In this document: positions 35,243-45,637 of the stretch, piece after piece | Position numbering within the stretch: the first letter of the stretch is position 1 | Layout of the letters: every line of letters begins with the position of its first letter | Source: JTS-AC122 sp050246015 | GTDB taxonomy: Bacteria > Planctomycetota > Phycisphaerae > Phycisphaerales > UBA1924 | Reading direction: 5' to 3' | Assembly (NCBI GenBank): GCA_050246015.1 | Contig: JBFWWU010000005.1 | Location: 124,001-188,000 of the forward strand | Length of the DNA: 64,000 bases | Made by a program: the position numbers and the translations under genes | Notes under the pieces: model-generated | The model's input: only the letters and a program-made list of their open reading frames with translations | What the model was told of the DNA's origin: nothing | Database searches by the model: none

Positions 35243-35715
35243 GAACGTTCATCTTCGTGCTGGCGATGATGTACGGCGTGCTGCTGGCGGTGACGGCGTA
35301 CCTGGAATACGACGAACTTCGACTGGCCTACCTGCACGAATGGGCGACGCTCGCGCTGGAAATGTGGATCGTCCCCGTGGCGGCGGCGTGGCTGACCGCG
35401 GAAGCAATCCACGCGATGGCGCCGCGCCGAGCCTTTGATCGACGCGCCCGCGCCACATCGACTCGCGGGTTCGCTGGGGCGATCGCCGGAACCCTCGGAA
35501 TCGGGCTGGGCGTGCTGATGGTGTCCATCCCTCAGGGCGTGGCGCGCGACACCGTCCTGATGGGCACGGCGTCGCTGTGCGCCACGCTCATCGTGACCCT
35601 CTCGCTCAAACGGCTCGTCCGCAGCGCGTGCGTGCACTGCGGGTATGACCTCAGAGGCAACGCGGGCGCCGCGGTATGCCCGGAGTGCGGAAAAGGCGTA
35701 ATGGCATCTTCATAG
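35239..35715 (+). CDS. Membrane protein with C-terminal CxxC/CPECG zinc ribbon
   Basis: 158 residues from the ATG at 35239, which overlaps the preceding stop. Four hydrophobic segments (FIFVLAMMYGVLLAVTAYL, ALEMWIVPVAAAWLTAEAI, GAIAGTLGIGLGVLMVSI, VLMGTASLCATLIVTLSL) precede a zinc-ribbon tail CVHCGYDLRGNAGAAVCPECG. This tail is common on planctomycete membrane proteins. It is sandwiched between two paralogous Cys-motif genes and is probably co-transcribed with them; a shared redox or metal-related role is only a suggestion. Confidence 0.75.
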   Translation: MRTFIFVLAMMYGVLLAVTAYLEYDELRLAYLHEWATLALEMWIVPVAAAWLTAEAIHAMAPRRAFDRRARATSTRGFAGAIAGTLGIGLGVLMVSIPQGVARDTVLMGTASLCATLIVTLSLKRLVRSACVHCGYDLRGNAGAAVCPECGKGVMASS

Positions 35716-35725
35716 GATTGACCAC

Positions 35726-36292
35726 ATGAGCGGCACACTTGGATCCTCGAGCATCCGGCTGGATCAGATCAGGGTCGCGTCCCCTTGCACCGAACCATGG
35801 GACGGCATGACAGGCGACGAGAAGTCCCGGCGCTGCGCCCGGTGCAATCTCAACGTGCACAATCTCACGGCGATGACGCGCGCCGAGGCCGAGGCGTTCC
35901 TGGCCCGCGCCGGCGAGGGGCGAGTGTGCGTGCGCTTCTTCCAGCGGCATGACGGAACGGTGCTGACGCAGGACTGCCCGGTGGGCGTCGCGCGTGCCCG
36001 AGCCGCGCTGCGGCGCGGCGTGGCGCGGATCGCCGCGGCGCTCGGACTGCTGGGCGCGGGGACAGCGATGGGAGCGGCGATGGAGCAGCGCGGGGCGATG
36101 TCGGGCCGCCTGCGCGATTGGCGTCCGATCGCGGCGGTGGCAGAATGGCTCGTCCCCAGCGTGCCCCCGATGCCGCCGGCCGTAAGACGCGGCGGGATGT
36201 GGATCGCGGGAATGCGGTGCGCTCCGCCCGCGCCGATTCCGCCGGGCACGTCAAACACCCCTCCGCCGGGCGGTGCGATGAGCAACCAGTAG
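35726..36292 (+). CDS. Cys-motif protein, paralogue 2 of a duplicated pair
   Basis: 188 residues, the same layout as the protein at 34679-35242: IRLDQIRVASPCTEPW, KSRRCARCNLNVHNLTAM, GRVCVRFFQRHDGTVLTQDCPVG, a hydrophobic stretch (AAALGLLGAGTAMGAAM), RLRDWRPIAAVAEWLVP and a Pro-rich end. All five Cys of the first copy are kept. It starts 10 bp after the zinc-ribbon membrane protein. The pair is best explained as a local duplication around the middle gene. A 9-bp hairpin follows the stop. Confidence 0.75.
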   Translation: MSGTLGSSSIRLDQIRVASPCTEPWDGMTGDEKSRRCARCNLNVHNLTAMTRAEAEAFLARAGEGRVCVRFFQRHDGTVLTQDCPVGVARARAALRRGVARIAAALGLLGAGTAMGAAMEQRGAMSGRLRDWRPIAAVAEWLVPSVPPMPPAVRRGGMWIAGMRCAPPAPIPPGTSNTPPPGGAMSNQ

Positions 36293-36342
36293 TGTCCAGC
36301 GCCACCCGCTCCGCCGGGATCTGCCCTTCGTCACGTGCCACC

Positions 36343-36364
36343 AGAGCCGATGGCGATCGGCTCT
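36343..36364. terminator. Bidirectional hairpin between convergent genes
   Basis: AGAGCCGAT (36343-36351) and ATCGGCTCT (36356-36364) form a perfect 9-bp stem with loop GGCG between the Cys-motif gene and the lipoprotein gene, overlapping the latter's stop codon. It lacks a T tract on either strand, so termination is likely only in a loose sense. Confidence 0.4.
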
Positions 36365-37109
36365 ATCGCCGTTCGCGGACGCGCGCCACGACCGTCAGGC
36401 AATCGTTGGTCTCATGATCGCTGGCAGACCATCTATCGGGATCGGCAGTGAGTCCGTGTTCAAATGCCGCGAACTCGGCCTCGTGCACATCCACTCCGTA
36501 GGCGATCCGGAGGGCGCGATGAAAGCACTCGATTTGCGGATCGCGGGCCGGGATCATCGCGGGTGCGCCCAGGGGCGCCGCGCGCGGGAGTGAGGGCGCA
36601 TCAAATGCCAGGCGCGTCACCAGAAACTGGGCCGCGCGTTCCCGCGCAAAGCCCCAGGCCCGGCTCACATCCCGCCCTCGCGGGTCGAACGCCATGCGGA
36701 GCAACTCGCCCTCGCACTCCTCCAGCGGCCTGCACCAACTGATCGCCGCAAGCGTCGCGGCGTGGTGCTCGGGATCCGCCGCGTACATCCACCGCGCCAG
36801 CGTCAAGTGCTCAGGGCGCATGGAACGGGCGTCGAGTCCCAGCAGCAGGTACGAGAGGTTGAACGCCTCGTGCTCGTTCCCCACGTGCACGGCCGAGCGG
36901 ATCGCTTCGACATAGTTCGGATCACGGCTGGCCGCTTCAACGATGCCCGGGTCGATGCCGCCCAGTGTGGTCGAAGCCAGCGCGTCGTTCAGCCAGCCCG
37001 GGTATTGGTGGGGCATCGCCGACTCCCACGAGTGTTCGCCGGGGCGGCTCGCGCACGAGACGCAGCCGAGCATCAGCCCGGCCCCCAGCAGGATCGATCG
37101 GGCGCTCAT
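36363..37109 (-). CDS. Lipoprotein of unknown function, downstream of MoxR
   Basis: 248 residues. The N-terminus is a lipoprotein signal (SARSILLGAGLMLGCVSC, lipobox GCVSC or SCAS region). The mature part is helical with TPR-like features (ALASTTLGGIDPGIVEAASRDPNYVEAIRSAV, HLTLARWMYAADPEHHAATLAAISWC). The ATG at 37109 lies 2 bp after the MoxR stop, which indicates co-transcription and coupling. No family is recognised. It takes the position where DUF58 or VWA genes usually follow moxR. Confidence 0.7.
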   Translation of the reverse strand: MSARSILLGAGLMLGCVSCASRPGEHSWESAMPHQYPGWLNDALASTTLGGIDPGIVEAASRDPNYVEAIRSAVHVGNEHEAFNLSYLLLGLDARSMRPEHLTLARWMYAADPEHHAATLAAISWCRPLEECEGELLRMAFDPRGRDVSRAWGFARERAAQFLVTRLAFDAPSLPRAAPLGAPAMIPARDPQIECFHRALRIAYGVDVHEAEFAAFEHGLTADPDRWSASDHETNDCLTVVARVRERR

Positions 37110-37111
37110 CC

Positions 37112-38197
<1,086 letters not shown>

Positions 38198-38382
38198 GTC
38201 GTACTCCATGCCCACGTGACTTCTTCCCCGCGCCGCCAAAGTCCCTCCCGCCTCGCGGCGTGCTCCTACAACCGTATACCGAGCGCGACCCGCCGGGTTG
38301 GGACGCTCGTCGCGTCTGCGCCGCAGTGGCCCCCCGCGATGGCGAGATATCTCCCCGCAATTCTCCCGTTTCGGGCATCCGG

Positions 38383-38414
38383 AAAAAAACGAGAAACCCC
38401 GCCGTCAGGCGGGG
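38383..38414 (-). terminator. Rho-independent terminator for the dockerin-type gene
   Basis: On the minus strand the stem CCCCGCC/GGCGGGG (38397-38403 with 38408-38414, loop TGAC) is followed by TTTCTCG and seven T (complement of 38383-38389). It lies about 20 bp after the stop at 38435. Confidence 0.85.
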
Positions 38415-38434
38415 ATCCGTTCGATCGCCGGAGA

Positions 38435-39082
38435 TCAGCAGTTGGGCGAATAGAAGACCGCAAGGAAATCGTAGAAGTCCTGACTATTCACGTTTCCGTC
38501 ACCGTTGAAGTCCGCGTGCGGACACGAAGGCGACTCGCACGCGAGGAAGTCGAAGAAATCCTGGCTGTTGATCGAGCCGTCGGCATTGAAATCGCCGGGC
38601 TCGATCAGGTGGTAGACCCGCCACCGGTCCTCGGCGTCCGTGTCGCCGTCAAGGTCGTAGTCCGGTTCGATCCGATACTCCGCATCGCCCAGTTCGTATC
38701 CGAACAGCGAGTTGATCCCGTCGAGGTCGTCGCAGTCGGCATCGCCATCTTGGTCCGCGTCGCCGAACACACCCGAGCCAAGCCCGTTGTCGATGAGATC
38801 ACCGAGCAACTGCACGTCGTCGTTTCCGATGACACCGTTGCCGTTGAAGTCCCATTGCAGGTCGTCCCGGTCAGTCGAGTTGAGCAGCGCGTTGAGCGCC
38901 GTGACATCGAGCGAGTTGAACCGCCCGTCGCCGTTGACGTCCATCATGGAGTCTTCAAAATCGAACGTCGCCACGCCGAGATCGGTCGTCCCGCTCGCCC
39001 GACCAAATCTCGCCGTGCAACGGTTCGCGGTCGTAACTTGCCGCTGTCGCCTCGGACGACCCTCCGCTTGAGTTGATGTCAA
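38435..39082 (-). CDS. Dockerin-type repeat protein, 3' portion of a frameshifted gene
   Basis: 215 codons are open, but the first ~30 look out of frame (RPRRQRQ). From about residue 32 the sequence is a series of calcium-loop repeats: DVNGDGRFNSLDVTAL, DFNGNGVIGNDDVQLL, DADQDGDADCDDLDG, DYDLDGDTDAEDRW, DFNADGSINSQDFFDF, DFNGDGNVNSQDFYDF, ending SPNC. It lacks a signal peptide in this frame; a signal peptide and beta-type sequence lie upstream in two other frames (38955-39363). A good terminator follows. It was probably a secreted GC-type dockerin protein and is now broken, unless the shifts are sequencing errors. Confidence 0.65.
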   Translation of the reverse strand: MTSTQAEGRPRRQRQVTTANRCTARFGRASGTTDLGVATFDFEDSMMDVNGDGRFNSLDVTALNALLNSTDRDDLQWDFNGNGVIGNDDVQLLGDLIDNGLGSGVFGDADQDGDADCDDLDGINSLFGYELGDAEYRIEPDYDLDGDTDAEDRWRVYHLIEPGDFNADGSINSQDFFDFLACESPSCPHADFNGDGNVNSQDFYDFLAVFYSPNC

Positions 39083-39363
39083 TCATCGCCTCTGGAGCGC
39101 CAAACGTCAACTCCATCGGTTCGGGGCACGGCACGGTGACGTTGCTGAATCCGAGAGCAAGCGCCGATGATCCGGAGCTGATCACTGTGATGGCTGACTC
39201 TTGCCCTGGTGCAATATCTATCCTCAAGTGTGCGGTGTAGATGGGTCGCTGGGCACTGCGCGTGCGTCGCGCTACCACCCAGCGCAACCGCCACGATGCC
39301 GACGGAGAACGGATGACATGCTTCCACCTTTCTCAGCTGCGAGCATCCGCTGTTGGTATCCAT
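38955..39363 (-). pseudogene. 5' fragments of the dockerin-type gene, in two other frames
   Basis: Frame one starts at an ATG at 39363 and has a signal-peptide-like run FSVGIVAVALGGSATHAQ, then loses sense. The next frame (from about 39280) continues as beta-type sequence: SAQRPIYTAHLRIDIAPGQ, TVISSGSSALALGFSNVTV, MELTFGAPEAMIDIN, and then degrades. The third frame holds the calcium loops of 38435-39082. The order signal peptide, beta domain, dockerin repeats matches the intact secreted proteins at 30477 and 57247, so two frameshifts in one ancestral gene are the simplest reading. Confidence 0.5.
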
Positions 39364-39397
39364 AGATATGACAACATGCCCAAGAGTGGGTTTCACA

Positions 39398-39434
39398 GAA
39401 GATAAATATATCTTATATCATCCGCCCAATTGGG
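39398..39434 (-). promoter_or_regulatory. AT-rich putative promoter of the dockerin-type gene
   Basis: This short, unusually AT-rich stretch contains TTGGGC (minus strand) within the palindrome CCCAATTGGG (39425-39434), followed by TATAAG and TATATTTATC. Spacing from TTGGGC to TTTATC is 17 bases. It lies 40-70 bp upstream of the signal-peptide ATG at 39363. The assignment is tentative. Confidence 0.35.
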
Positions 39435-39436
39435 TG

Positions 39437-39934
39437 TTATTTCCCGTGGCTTGCTTCAACCGCCTCGGTCATTAACTCATCCGGCGGCATCGGATTGTGT
39501 TGCCGCACCTCTCGCCCACAATCAGGACAAACGGTCTTCTCGTTGATCCCGGCATACGCCTTCACGAACACGTACGTCGGCTTCAATGTCGCCCGATTGT
39601 CTCGAGTCCAGTAGCAGGCCTCCACCGGGTACAGCGTCCGCTCGCCCGTCTCCGGGTTGATCCACGGAAATCGGTCACCCTCGATAATGCGGATCTCATA
39701 CATCTTGCTGGTCGCGGAATCAATGGCAGAACGCTTCTTCGTGCCTGCGACGATGTCGGTACCGCCAATCGAGCGAAAGACAATCAGCGCCGCCAGGAGC
39801 AGCAGCACCGCGCTCCCGGCCACCTTTGTTCTGTTGCTGCGAACCCACGGCGGGAGTCGGCGGGAACGATTCGACGGCGCAGCAGAGAGGATTTGCTCGC
39901 GGGGAAGTGGCGGGAGTTGAAGACCAGTGCTCAT
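39437..39934 (-). CDS. Membrane-anchored protein with C-terminal CPDCG motif, unknown
   Basis: 165 residues. A Pro/Arg-rich cytosolic N-terminus precedes one membrane helix (VAGSAVLLLLAALIVFRSI). A soluble domain of about 85 residues follows (KMYEIRIIEGDRFPWINPETGERTLYPVEACYWTRD) with VCPDCGREVRQHNPMPPDELMTEA near the end. Only one CxxC is obvious, plus a Cys in EACYW. It follows the prepilin gene at 39942 by 7 bp and is surely co-transcribed. The EACYW and CPDCG pattern may bind metal; no named family is recognised. Confidence 0.75.
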   Translation of the reverse strand: MSTGLQLPPLPREQILSAAPSNRSRRLPPWVRSNRTKVAGSAVLLLLAALIVFRSIGGTDIVAGTKKRSAIDSATSKMYEIRIIEGDRFPWINPETGERTLYPVEACYWTRDNRATLKPTYVFVKAYAGINEKTVCPDCGREVRQHNPMPPDELMTEAVEASHGK

Positions 39935-39941
39935 GAGTCAC

Positions 39942-41015
<1,074 letters not shown>

Positions 41016-41410
41016 TTCGCTGGCTCCAAGATGCTCCGGCCCGCAACATCAGGCCGAGGTTTCCACCGGCGCGCCTCCGACGTCCCTAGTCGGAGCCGAG
41101 CGTGGCTGTGTGCAGCGGCCGAGTCCATTAGGCCGCGAATGTGTGTGCAAGGGCTCTTGGAGCGATGATTCCAGAGCCTATTCCGCCGTCAATCTCTCGT
41201 TGCGATTGAAAAGGTCCCGATTGTAGCACCAAGAGCCGCGCCTCCCGAGCACGCCGCAGCGCCTGTCGCTGACCACGGGCCCGACGACTCTGTGGTTCTC
41301 AAATCATACCACATACAGTAGACAATCCAGCCCATTCTACCAGATCTAGGCTCGGATCGAACGGAAACTCGTGCGAAAATTCGGTCAATTCAAATCGGGG
41401 CTGTCATTTG
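41016..41410. other. Intergenic region between plsX end and prepilin start (395 bp)
   Basis: This is the upstream region of the leftward prepilin unit. It includes a TACAAT-like -10 on the minus strand (complement of 41220-41225), with only a weak -35 at the right distance, and a stretch of low GC at 41290-41400. No gene-like frame is seen. Confidence 0.4.
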
Positions 41411-42451
41411 TCAGACCGTCTCGTGTTCAGGATGCGAGAGGTGTTCGACTTCGGCGAGTCGGCGGACGATCGCGTCGTTCACGCCGGCGTTCACGTACGA
41501 CTTGCAGTTGCGGATCGCGGCCTTGATGGTGCGGGCTTCGCTGGAGCCGTGGGCAATGACGCAGACGCCGTTGACCCCAAGAAGAGGGGCCCCGCCGTAT
41601 TCGTGGTAATCGTTTTTGCGGTAGATTTCCTTGATGACGGGTTCGAGTTGCATACCCAGGTCGGGGGCCTGGGTGAAGATCTCGTGCCCGATCGCCTTGA
41701 AGAGGGACTTGGCCAGCCCCTCGGCCATTTTGAGGAGCGTGTTGCCGACGAACCCGTCGGTGACCACCACGTCGGCGACCCCCTCGAAGAGGTCGCGGCC
41801 TTCGACATACCCGATGTAGTTGAGGTGGGGCGTCGCGCGGAAGAGGTTCTTGACGCTCTGGATGAGGTCGGTGCCCTTGCCTTCTTCGGAGCCGATGTTC
41901 ATCTGGGCGACCCGCGGGTTGGGGATCCCCAGGACGGTCTTGGCGAAAGTCTCGGCCATGAGCCCGTATTGCCAGAGGTGGCTGGGACGGGGTTCCGGGT
42001 TGGCGCCGGCGTCGCAGAGGACGACAGGCCCGTGGAAGGCGGGGATGGTGACGGCGATACCCGGGCGGTGCACATTGCGGAGGCGCTTCATGTGCATGGT
42101 CGCGGCGGAGACGCACGCGCCGGTGTTGCCCGCCGAGAGTACGACATCGCAGCGCCGGGTGTCGTCGGCCTTGTGCGAACCCAGGAGGGCCATCTTGACG
42201 ATGGAGGAGTTCTTCTTGGCGCGCACGGCGTCAACGGGAGATTCATCCATCCCGATGACTTCGGTGCAGTGCTCGATTTCGATGCGCGGGTCGCTGATGC
42301 CACGTTCAGACAGGATTTCTTCGCAATCGCGCTGGTTGCCGACCAGGACGAGGCGGTCGCCGGGGTCAAGAGACGGCAGCGCGTCGATGCAACCCTTGAC
42401 GATCGCATCGGGCGCGTGGTCGCCGCCCATGACGTCGACGGCGATGCGCAT
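41411..42451 (-). CDS. plsX: Phosphate acyltransferase PlsX
   Basis: 346 residues. Converts acyl-ACP to acyl-phosphate, the acyl donor for PlsY in phospholipid synthesis. The family start MRIAVDVMGGDHAP is present, with VVLSAGNTGACVSAA, VLCDAGANPEPRP, NIGSEEGKG, VVVTDGFVGNTLLKMAEG and YGGAPLLGVNGVCVIAHGSS, all hallmark PlsX segments. It lies 6 bp after rpmF, the classic rpmF-plsX order. Confidence 0.96.
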   Translation of the reverse strand: MRIAVDVMGGDHAPDAIVKGCIDALPSLDPGDRLVLVGNQRDCEEILSERGISDPRIEIEHCTEVIGMDESPVDAVRAKKNSSIVKMALLGSHKADDTRRCDVVLSAGNTGACVSAATMHMKRLRNVHRPGIAVTIPAFHGPVVLCDAGANPEPRPSHLWQYGLMAETFAKTVLGIPNPRVAQMNIGSEEGKGTDLIQSVKNLFRATPHLNYIGYVEGRDLFEGVADVVVTDGFVGNTLLKMAEGLAKSLFKAIGHEIFTQAPDLGMQLEPVIKEIYRKNDYHEYGGAPLLGVNGVCVIAHGSSEARTIKAAIRNCKSYVNAGVNDAIVRRLAEVEHLSHPEHETV

Positions 42452-42457
42452 GGCGTG

Positions 42458-42658
42458 TTAGCCCTTCTTGGTGCCGATCCCGAGTTTGGGAACGCTGATC
42501 GTCAGGCCCGGGCGGACGTACCCGGATTCCTTGCACGCGCGGTGGTGCATCTTGGAGGTGCCGCTGACGGGGCAGATCGTCGGGGTCGCGCCGGTCAGGG
42601 CGTGATGCGCACGGCGGCGGCGAGTGCGGCCGTAGGACTGTCTCATTGGGGGCAGCAT
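42458..42658 (-). CDS. rpmF: Ribosomal protein bL32
   Basis: 66 residues. The N-terminal RQSYGRTRRRRAHHALTG matches the bL32 core that binds 23S rRNA. In the zinc-ribbon part only two of the usual four Cys remain (ICPVSG and HRACKESGYV, where the partner positions are Ser), so zinc binding is probably lost. It lies immediately before plsX, the usual arrangement. The start at 42658 gives the short MLPPM leader, comparable to MAVPK in other species. Confidence 0.9.
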   Translation of the reverse strand: MLPPMRQSYGRTRRRRAHHALTGATPTICPVSGTSKMHHRACKESGYVRPGLTISVPKLGIGTKKG

Positions 42659-43010
42659 GGCGAGTCTCCGAGAGAGAACCGAGGCGACGAGTCAAACATG
42701 CCCCGATCAGTGCGAACGATGAATACACCGCCGCAGAGGCGGCATGAAGCGGGCGAAGGGTAGCAACGAAGTGGATGGGGAGTCAACCGGACGCGCGTGC
42801 TCGGGAGCGGCTGGGAATCACGGTCGGACCGTAAGACGGCGTTGAGATAGGCGGTAGTCGTTAGGCACTGGGTGTCAGGCGATTCCACGGGGGTGACGGG
42901 TCGCGATGGAGCGTACGCGCAGAGGGCCTCCGATGAAGACGGCGATCGGTCTATGATCGCGCCGCGGCGGGGAGAAGTGTGGCCCGCGATTGCAGCCGGA
43001 GGAGATATCA
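42659..43010. other. Divergent intergenic region between rpmF and gcvT (352 bp)
   Basis: Promoters for rpmF-plsX and gcvT should lie here. On the plus strand TATGAT (42952-42957) is a plausible -10 for gcvT, without a good -35. A ribosome-binding site GGAGGAG (42998-43004) precedes the GTG. No glycine riboswitch core was recognised. Open frames are not gene-like. Confidence 0.45.
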
Positions 43011-44171
43011 GTGCTTCGCACACCGCTCTACCAGTTTCACGTCGATCACGGGGGCAAGATGGTGGACTTTGCGGGGTGGGAGATGCCGATGCTCTACACC
43101 CCCCCCCTCGCGCCCGGGGCCGAGCCGGGCGCGGGAGGAATCCAGGCTGAGCATGTGCAAGTGCGGACCAGCGGCGGGCTGTTCGACGTGTCGCACATGG
43201 GGCGCGTGAAGGTGGGCGGACGGCATGCCCGGCGGTTCCTGGAAAAACTCTGCACCCGCCGGATCAACGACATGCAGGCCGGTCAGTGCCGGTATTCGCT
43301 GGTGTGCAACGAGCACGGCGGCGTGCGAGACGACGTCATCGTCTACCGGATGGACGACGATGATTTCCTCGTCGTCGTCAATGCCAGCAACCGCGCGAAA
43401 CTGCTGGGACACTTCGAGCAGGTCCGCACCTCCAACGACATGACCGTGAAGATCGACGATCAGACGGAATCGACGGCGATGGTCGCGTTCCAGGGGCCCA
43501 AGGTGATGGACCTGATCTCGCGGTTCAGCAAGGAGATCCCGACGCTCAAGCGGTACCGGTTCGCGGTGAAGAACCTGCTGGTGATGAAAATCATCGTGTC
43601 GCGCACGGGGTACACGGGCGAGGACGGGGTCGAGGCGATCCTGCCGGCGAGCATGGTGAAGATGGCGATGGGGCTGATCCTGAAGGACATCGACATGAAG
43701 TCGGCGGGGGCGCTGATCAAGCCGGCCGGGCTGGGGGCGCGCGACACGCTCCGCATGGAGGCGGCGATGCCCCTCTACGGGCATGAACTCGGCGAGGACA
43801 TCAACGCGCTGTCCTGCGGCGTGGACTTCGCGATCTCGCTCGACAAGGACTCGGACGAGCGCGGCGAGGCGTTCATCGGGATGGACGCGCTCAAGCGCAC
43901 GCGCGACGCGGGCGGGCCGGCGAAGATCCTCGCGGGTTTCGCGATCGATGGGAAGCGCACCGCGCGCCAGGGAAACACAATCAAGGTCGGCGACAAGGAA
44001 ATCGGCGTCGTCACCAGCGGATGCCTCAGCCCGACCCTCGGACACGCGATCGCGATGGGATTTGTGCCGCGCGAGCACGCGGTGGAAAGGTCGGCGGTGC
44101 AGATCGACACCGGTCGCGCCATGCTGGACGCACGAGTGGTCAAGATGCCGTTCTACAAGGCGGCGAAGTAG
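43011..44171 (+). CDS. gcvT: Aminomethyltransferase (glycine cleavage system T protein)
   Basis: 386 residues. Transfers the aminomethyl carbon from H-protein lipoamide to tetrahydrofolate, releasing ammonia. The start is GTG at 43011, chosen because GGAGGAG sits 6 bases upstream and the protein then begins LRTPLYQFHVDHGGKMVDFAGWEMP, the family's N-terminus. The folate-binding core (GGLFDVSHMGRVKV, TRRINDMQAGQCRYSLVCNEHGGVRDDVIVYR, SRTGYTGEDGVE, GLGARDTLRMEA) and the barrel (TSGCLSPTLGHAIAMGFV) are present. The gcvH and gcvP genes are not in the window. An insert at residues 29-50 (TPPLAPGAEPGAGGIQAEH) is specific to this copy. Confidence 0.95.
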   Translation: MLRTPLYQFHVDHGGKMVDFAGWEMPMLYTPPLAPGAEPGAGGIQAEHVQVRTSGGLFDVSHMGRVKVGGRHARRFLEKLCTRRINDMQAGQCRYSLVCNEHGGVRDDVIVYRMDDDDFLVVVNASNRAKLLGHFEQVRTSNDMTVKIDDQTESTAMVAFQGPKVMDLISRFSKEIPTLKRYRFAVKNLLVMKIIVSRTGYTGEDGVEAILPASMVKMAMGLILKDIDMKSAGALIKPAGLGARDTLRMEAAMPLYGHELGEDINALSCGVDFAISLDKDSDERGEAFIGMDALKRTRDAGGPAKILAGFAIDGKRTARQGNTIKVGDKEIGVVTSGCLSPTLGHAIAMGFVPREHAVERSAVQIDTGRAMLDARVVKMPFYKAAK

Positions 44172-44321
44172 GGACGCTCGGAAGGAGGCAAGGGGCCCCG
44201 CGGGGTTCACGGGCGATAATGGGGCGTGTCATGCCGAACGATCGGTAACACCCGCGTAAATGGTCGTGAGCGGGCCGGGTCGGGCACGTTCGAGCGGGAC
44301 GCACGAGGTAGAATTGAGGCC

Positions 44322-45524
44322 ATGGCACGGATCGCGGGACCAAGTTCGTTTGCCTTCATCGCGGTGCGCCCGACCGGGGGGAAGCGGTTCGGCGTTCGGC
44401 AGGCCCGCAACCTGGCGGGGCTCGCGGAGTCGCTCCGCCAGGAAAACCAGGTTTTGCTGAAGTCGTGGACGCTGCCGGCGTGGGCGGCACGCGAGTCGAA
44501 ACTCACGCTGGTCGATCATGCGACGCTGAACGAGCAACTCGGGCAGTTGCTCGCACGCGGCGTGCCGCTGGTGGAAGCGCTGGAGGTCACGGCGGCGACG
44601 GTGAGGACGCCGACCAGGCCCAGGATCATGCGGATGCGAGAACTGGTGGCGGCGGGGTCGTCGTTCGCGGCGGCGTGCAAGTCGGTCGGGGGGTTCGACA
44701 ACGTGACCATCGCGGTATACCAGGGCGCCGAGAAGACCGGCGACCTCGCGGGCGCGGCGAAGCAGTTGTCCGAGACGGCCCGGCGGCAACTGAAGGTGCA
44801 GGGGAAAGCCGCCACGCTGATGATCTACCCGGCGATCGTGATGTCGATCAGTTTCGTGGTCGCGATGGTCATGTTGACGGTGGTGGTGCCGATGATCGGC
44901 GAGGGGCTGTCGAACGCGAACATCGACCTCCCGTGGTTCAGCAAACTGGTGATCGGGGCGGGGTCGTGGATGCAGCGGAACCTGACGTACCTGATGCTGG
45001 GGGCGGCGGCGGCCGCGGCGCTGCTGCTGATCATGCGGGCGCGGGTCGGAAGGTTGATCCAGCAGTTCATGCGCCGCGCGCCGCTGATCGGTCCGGTCGT
45101 CTTGGCGCAGGAGTCGGCGCGGTTCTTCTCCGTGATGGCAGCCATGACGCGCACGGGCGTGCCGATGGCCGACGCTCTGGCGGTCGCCAACCAGGCGGTG
45201 ACGCACCCGACGCTGCGGCGGCAACTCGAGCGGCTTCGCACGCGCCTGATCGACGGCGGGCTGCTGCGGACCCTCATCGAAGAAGTCAAGCAGTTCCCGA
45301 TCGCCACGCGGCGCCTGCTGATCGCGGCGGAGCGCAGCGGCGACATGGAATCCGCCTTCACCACGCTCGCCGGTGACATGACCGACGAGGTCGATAAGCG
45401 GTCCGGGCGCCTGCTGGCCTTCCTGGAACCGCTGCTGATCGTCATCATGTTCCTCATGATCGGGTCGCTGCTTATGTCGATCATGTTGCCCTTGCTGTCC
45501 CTGTCGAGCAAGATCGGAAAGTAA
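44322..45524 (+). CDS. Type II secretion/type IV pilus inner-membrane platform protein (GspF/PilC-like)
   Basis: 400 residues from the ATG at 44322. GspF proteins form the inner-membrane platform on which the assembly ATPase acts. Two T2SF domains are visible: LNEQLGQLLARGVPLVEALE...FAAACKSVGGFDNVTIAVYQGAEKTGDLAGAAKQLS, and RFFSVMAAMTRTGVPMADALAVANQAV...LIAAERSGDMESAFTTLA. Membrane helices follow each domain (LMIYPAIVMSISFVVAMVMLTVVVP, LMLGAAAAAALLLIM) and close the protein (LEPLLIVIMFLMIGSLLMSIMLPLL). It is the first gene of the rightward type II-like operon. Confidence 0.92.
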   Translation: MARIAGPSSFAFIAVRPTGGKRFGVRQARNLAGLAESLRQENQVLLKSWTLPAWAARESKLTLVDHATLNEQLGQLLARGVPLVEALEVTAATVRTPTRPRIMRMRELVAAGSSFAAACKSVGGFDNVTIAVYQGAEKTGDLAGAAKQLSETARRQLKVQGKAATLMIYPAIVMSISFVVAMVMLTVVVPMIGEGLSNANIDLPWFSKLVIGAGSWMQRNLTYLMLGAAAAAALLLIMRARVGRLIQQFMRRAPLIGPVVLAQESARFFSVMAAMTRTGVPMADALAVANQAVTHPTLRRQLERLRTRLIDGGLLRTLIEEVKQFPIATRRLLIAAERSGDMESAFTTLAGDMTDEVDKRSGRLLAFLEPLLIVIMFLMIGSLLMSIMLPLLSLSSKIGK

Positions 45525-45637
45525 CGCCCCGGTAACGTCCGCGACGCACGGAAAAGTCGCATGTATCAGAAGACGTGCTCGATAGTTCATCCCACGTCTG
45601 CATCGAACCCTCTTCCAACGAACCTGGAGTCTTCGAC

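Noticed and set aside
42659..43010. Glycine riboswitch upstream of gcvT
   Set aside because: GAGAGAACCG occurs, but the paired core segments of the glycine aptamer were not found.
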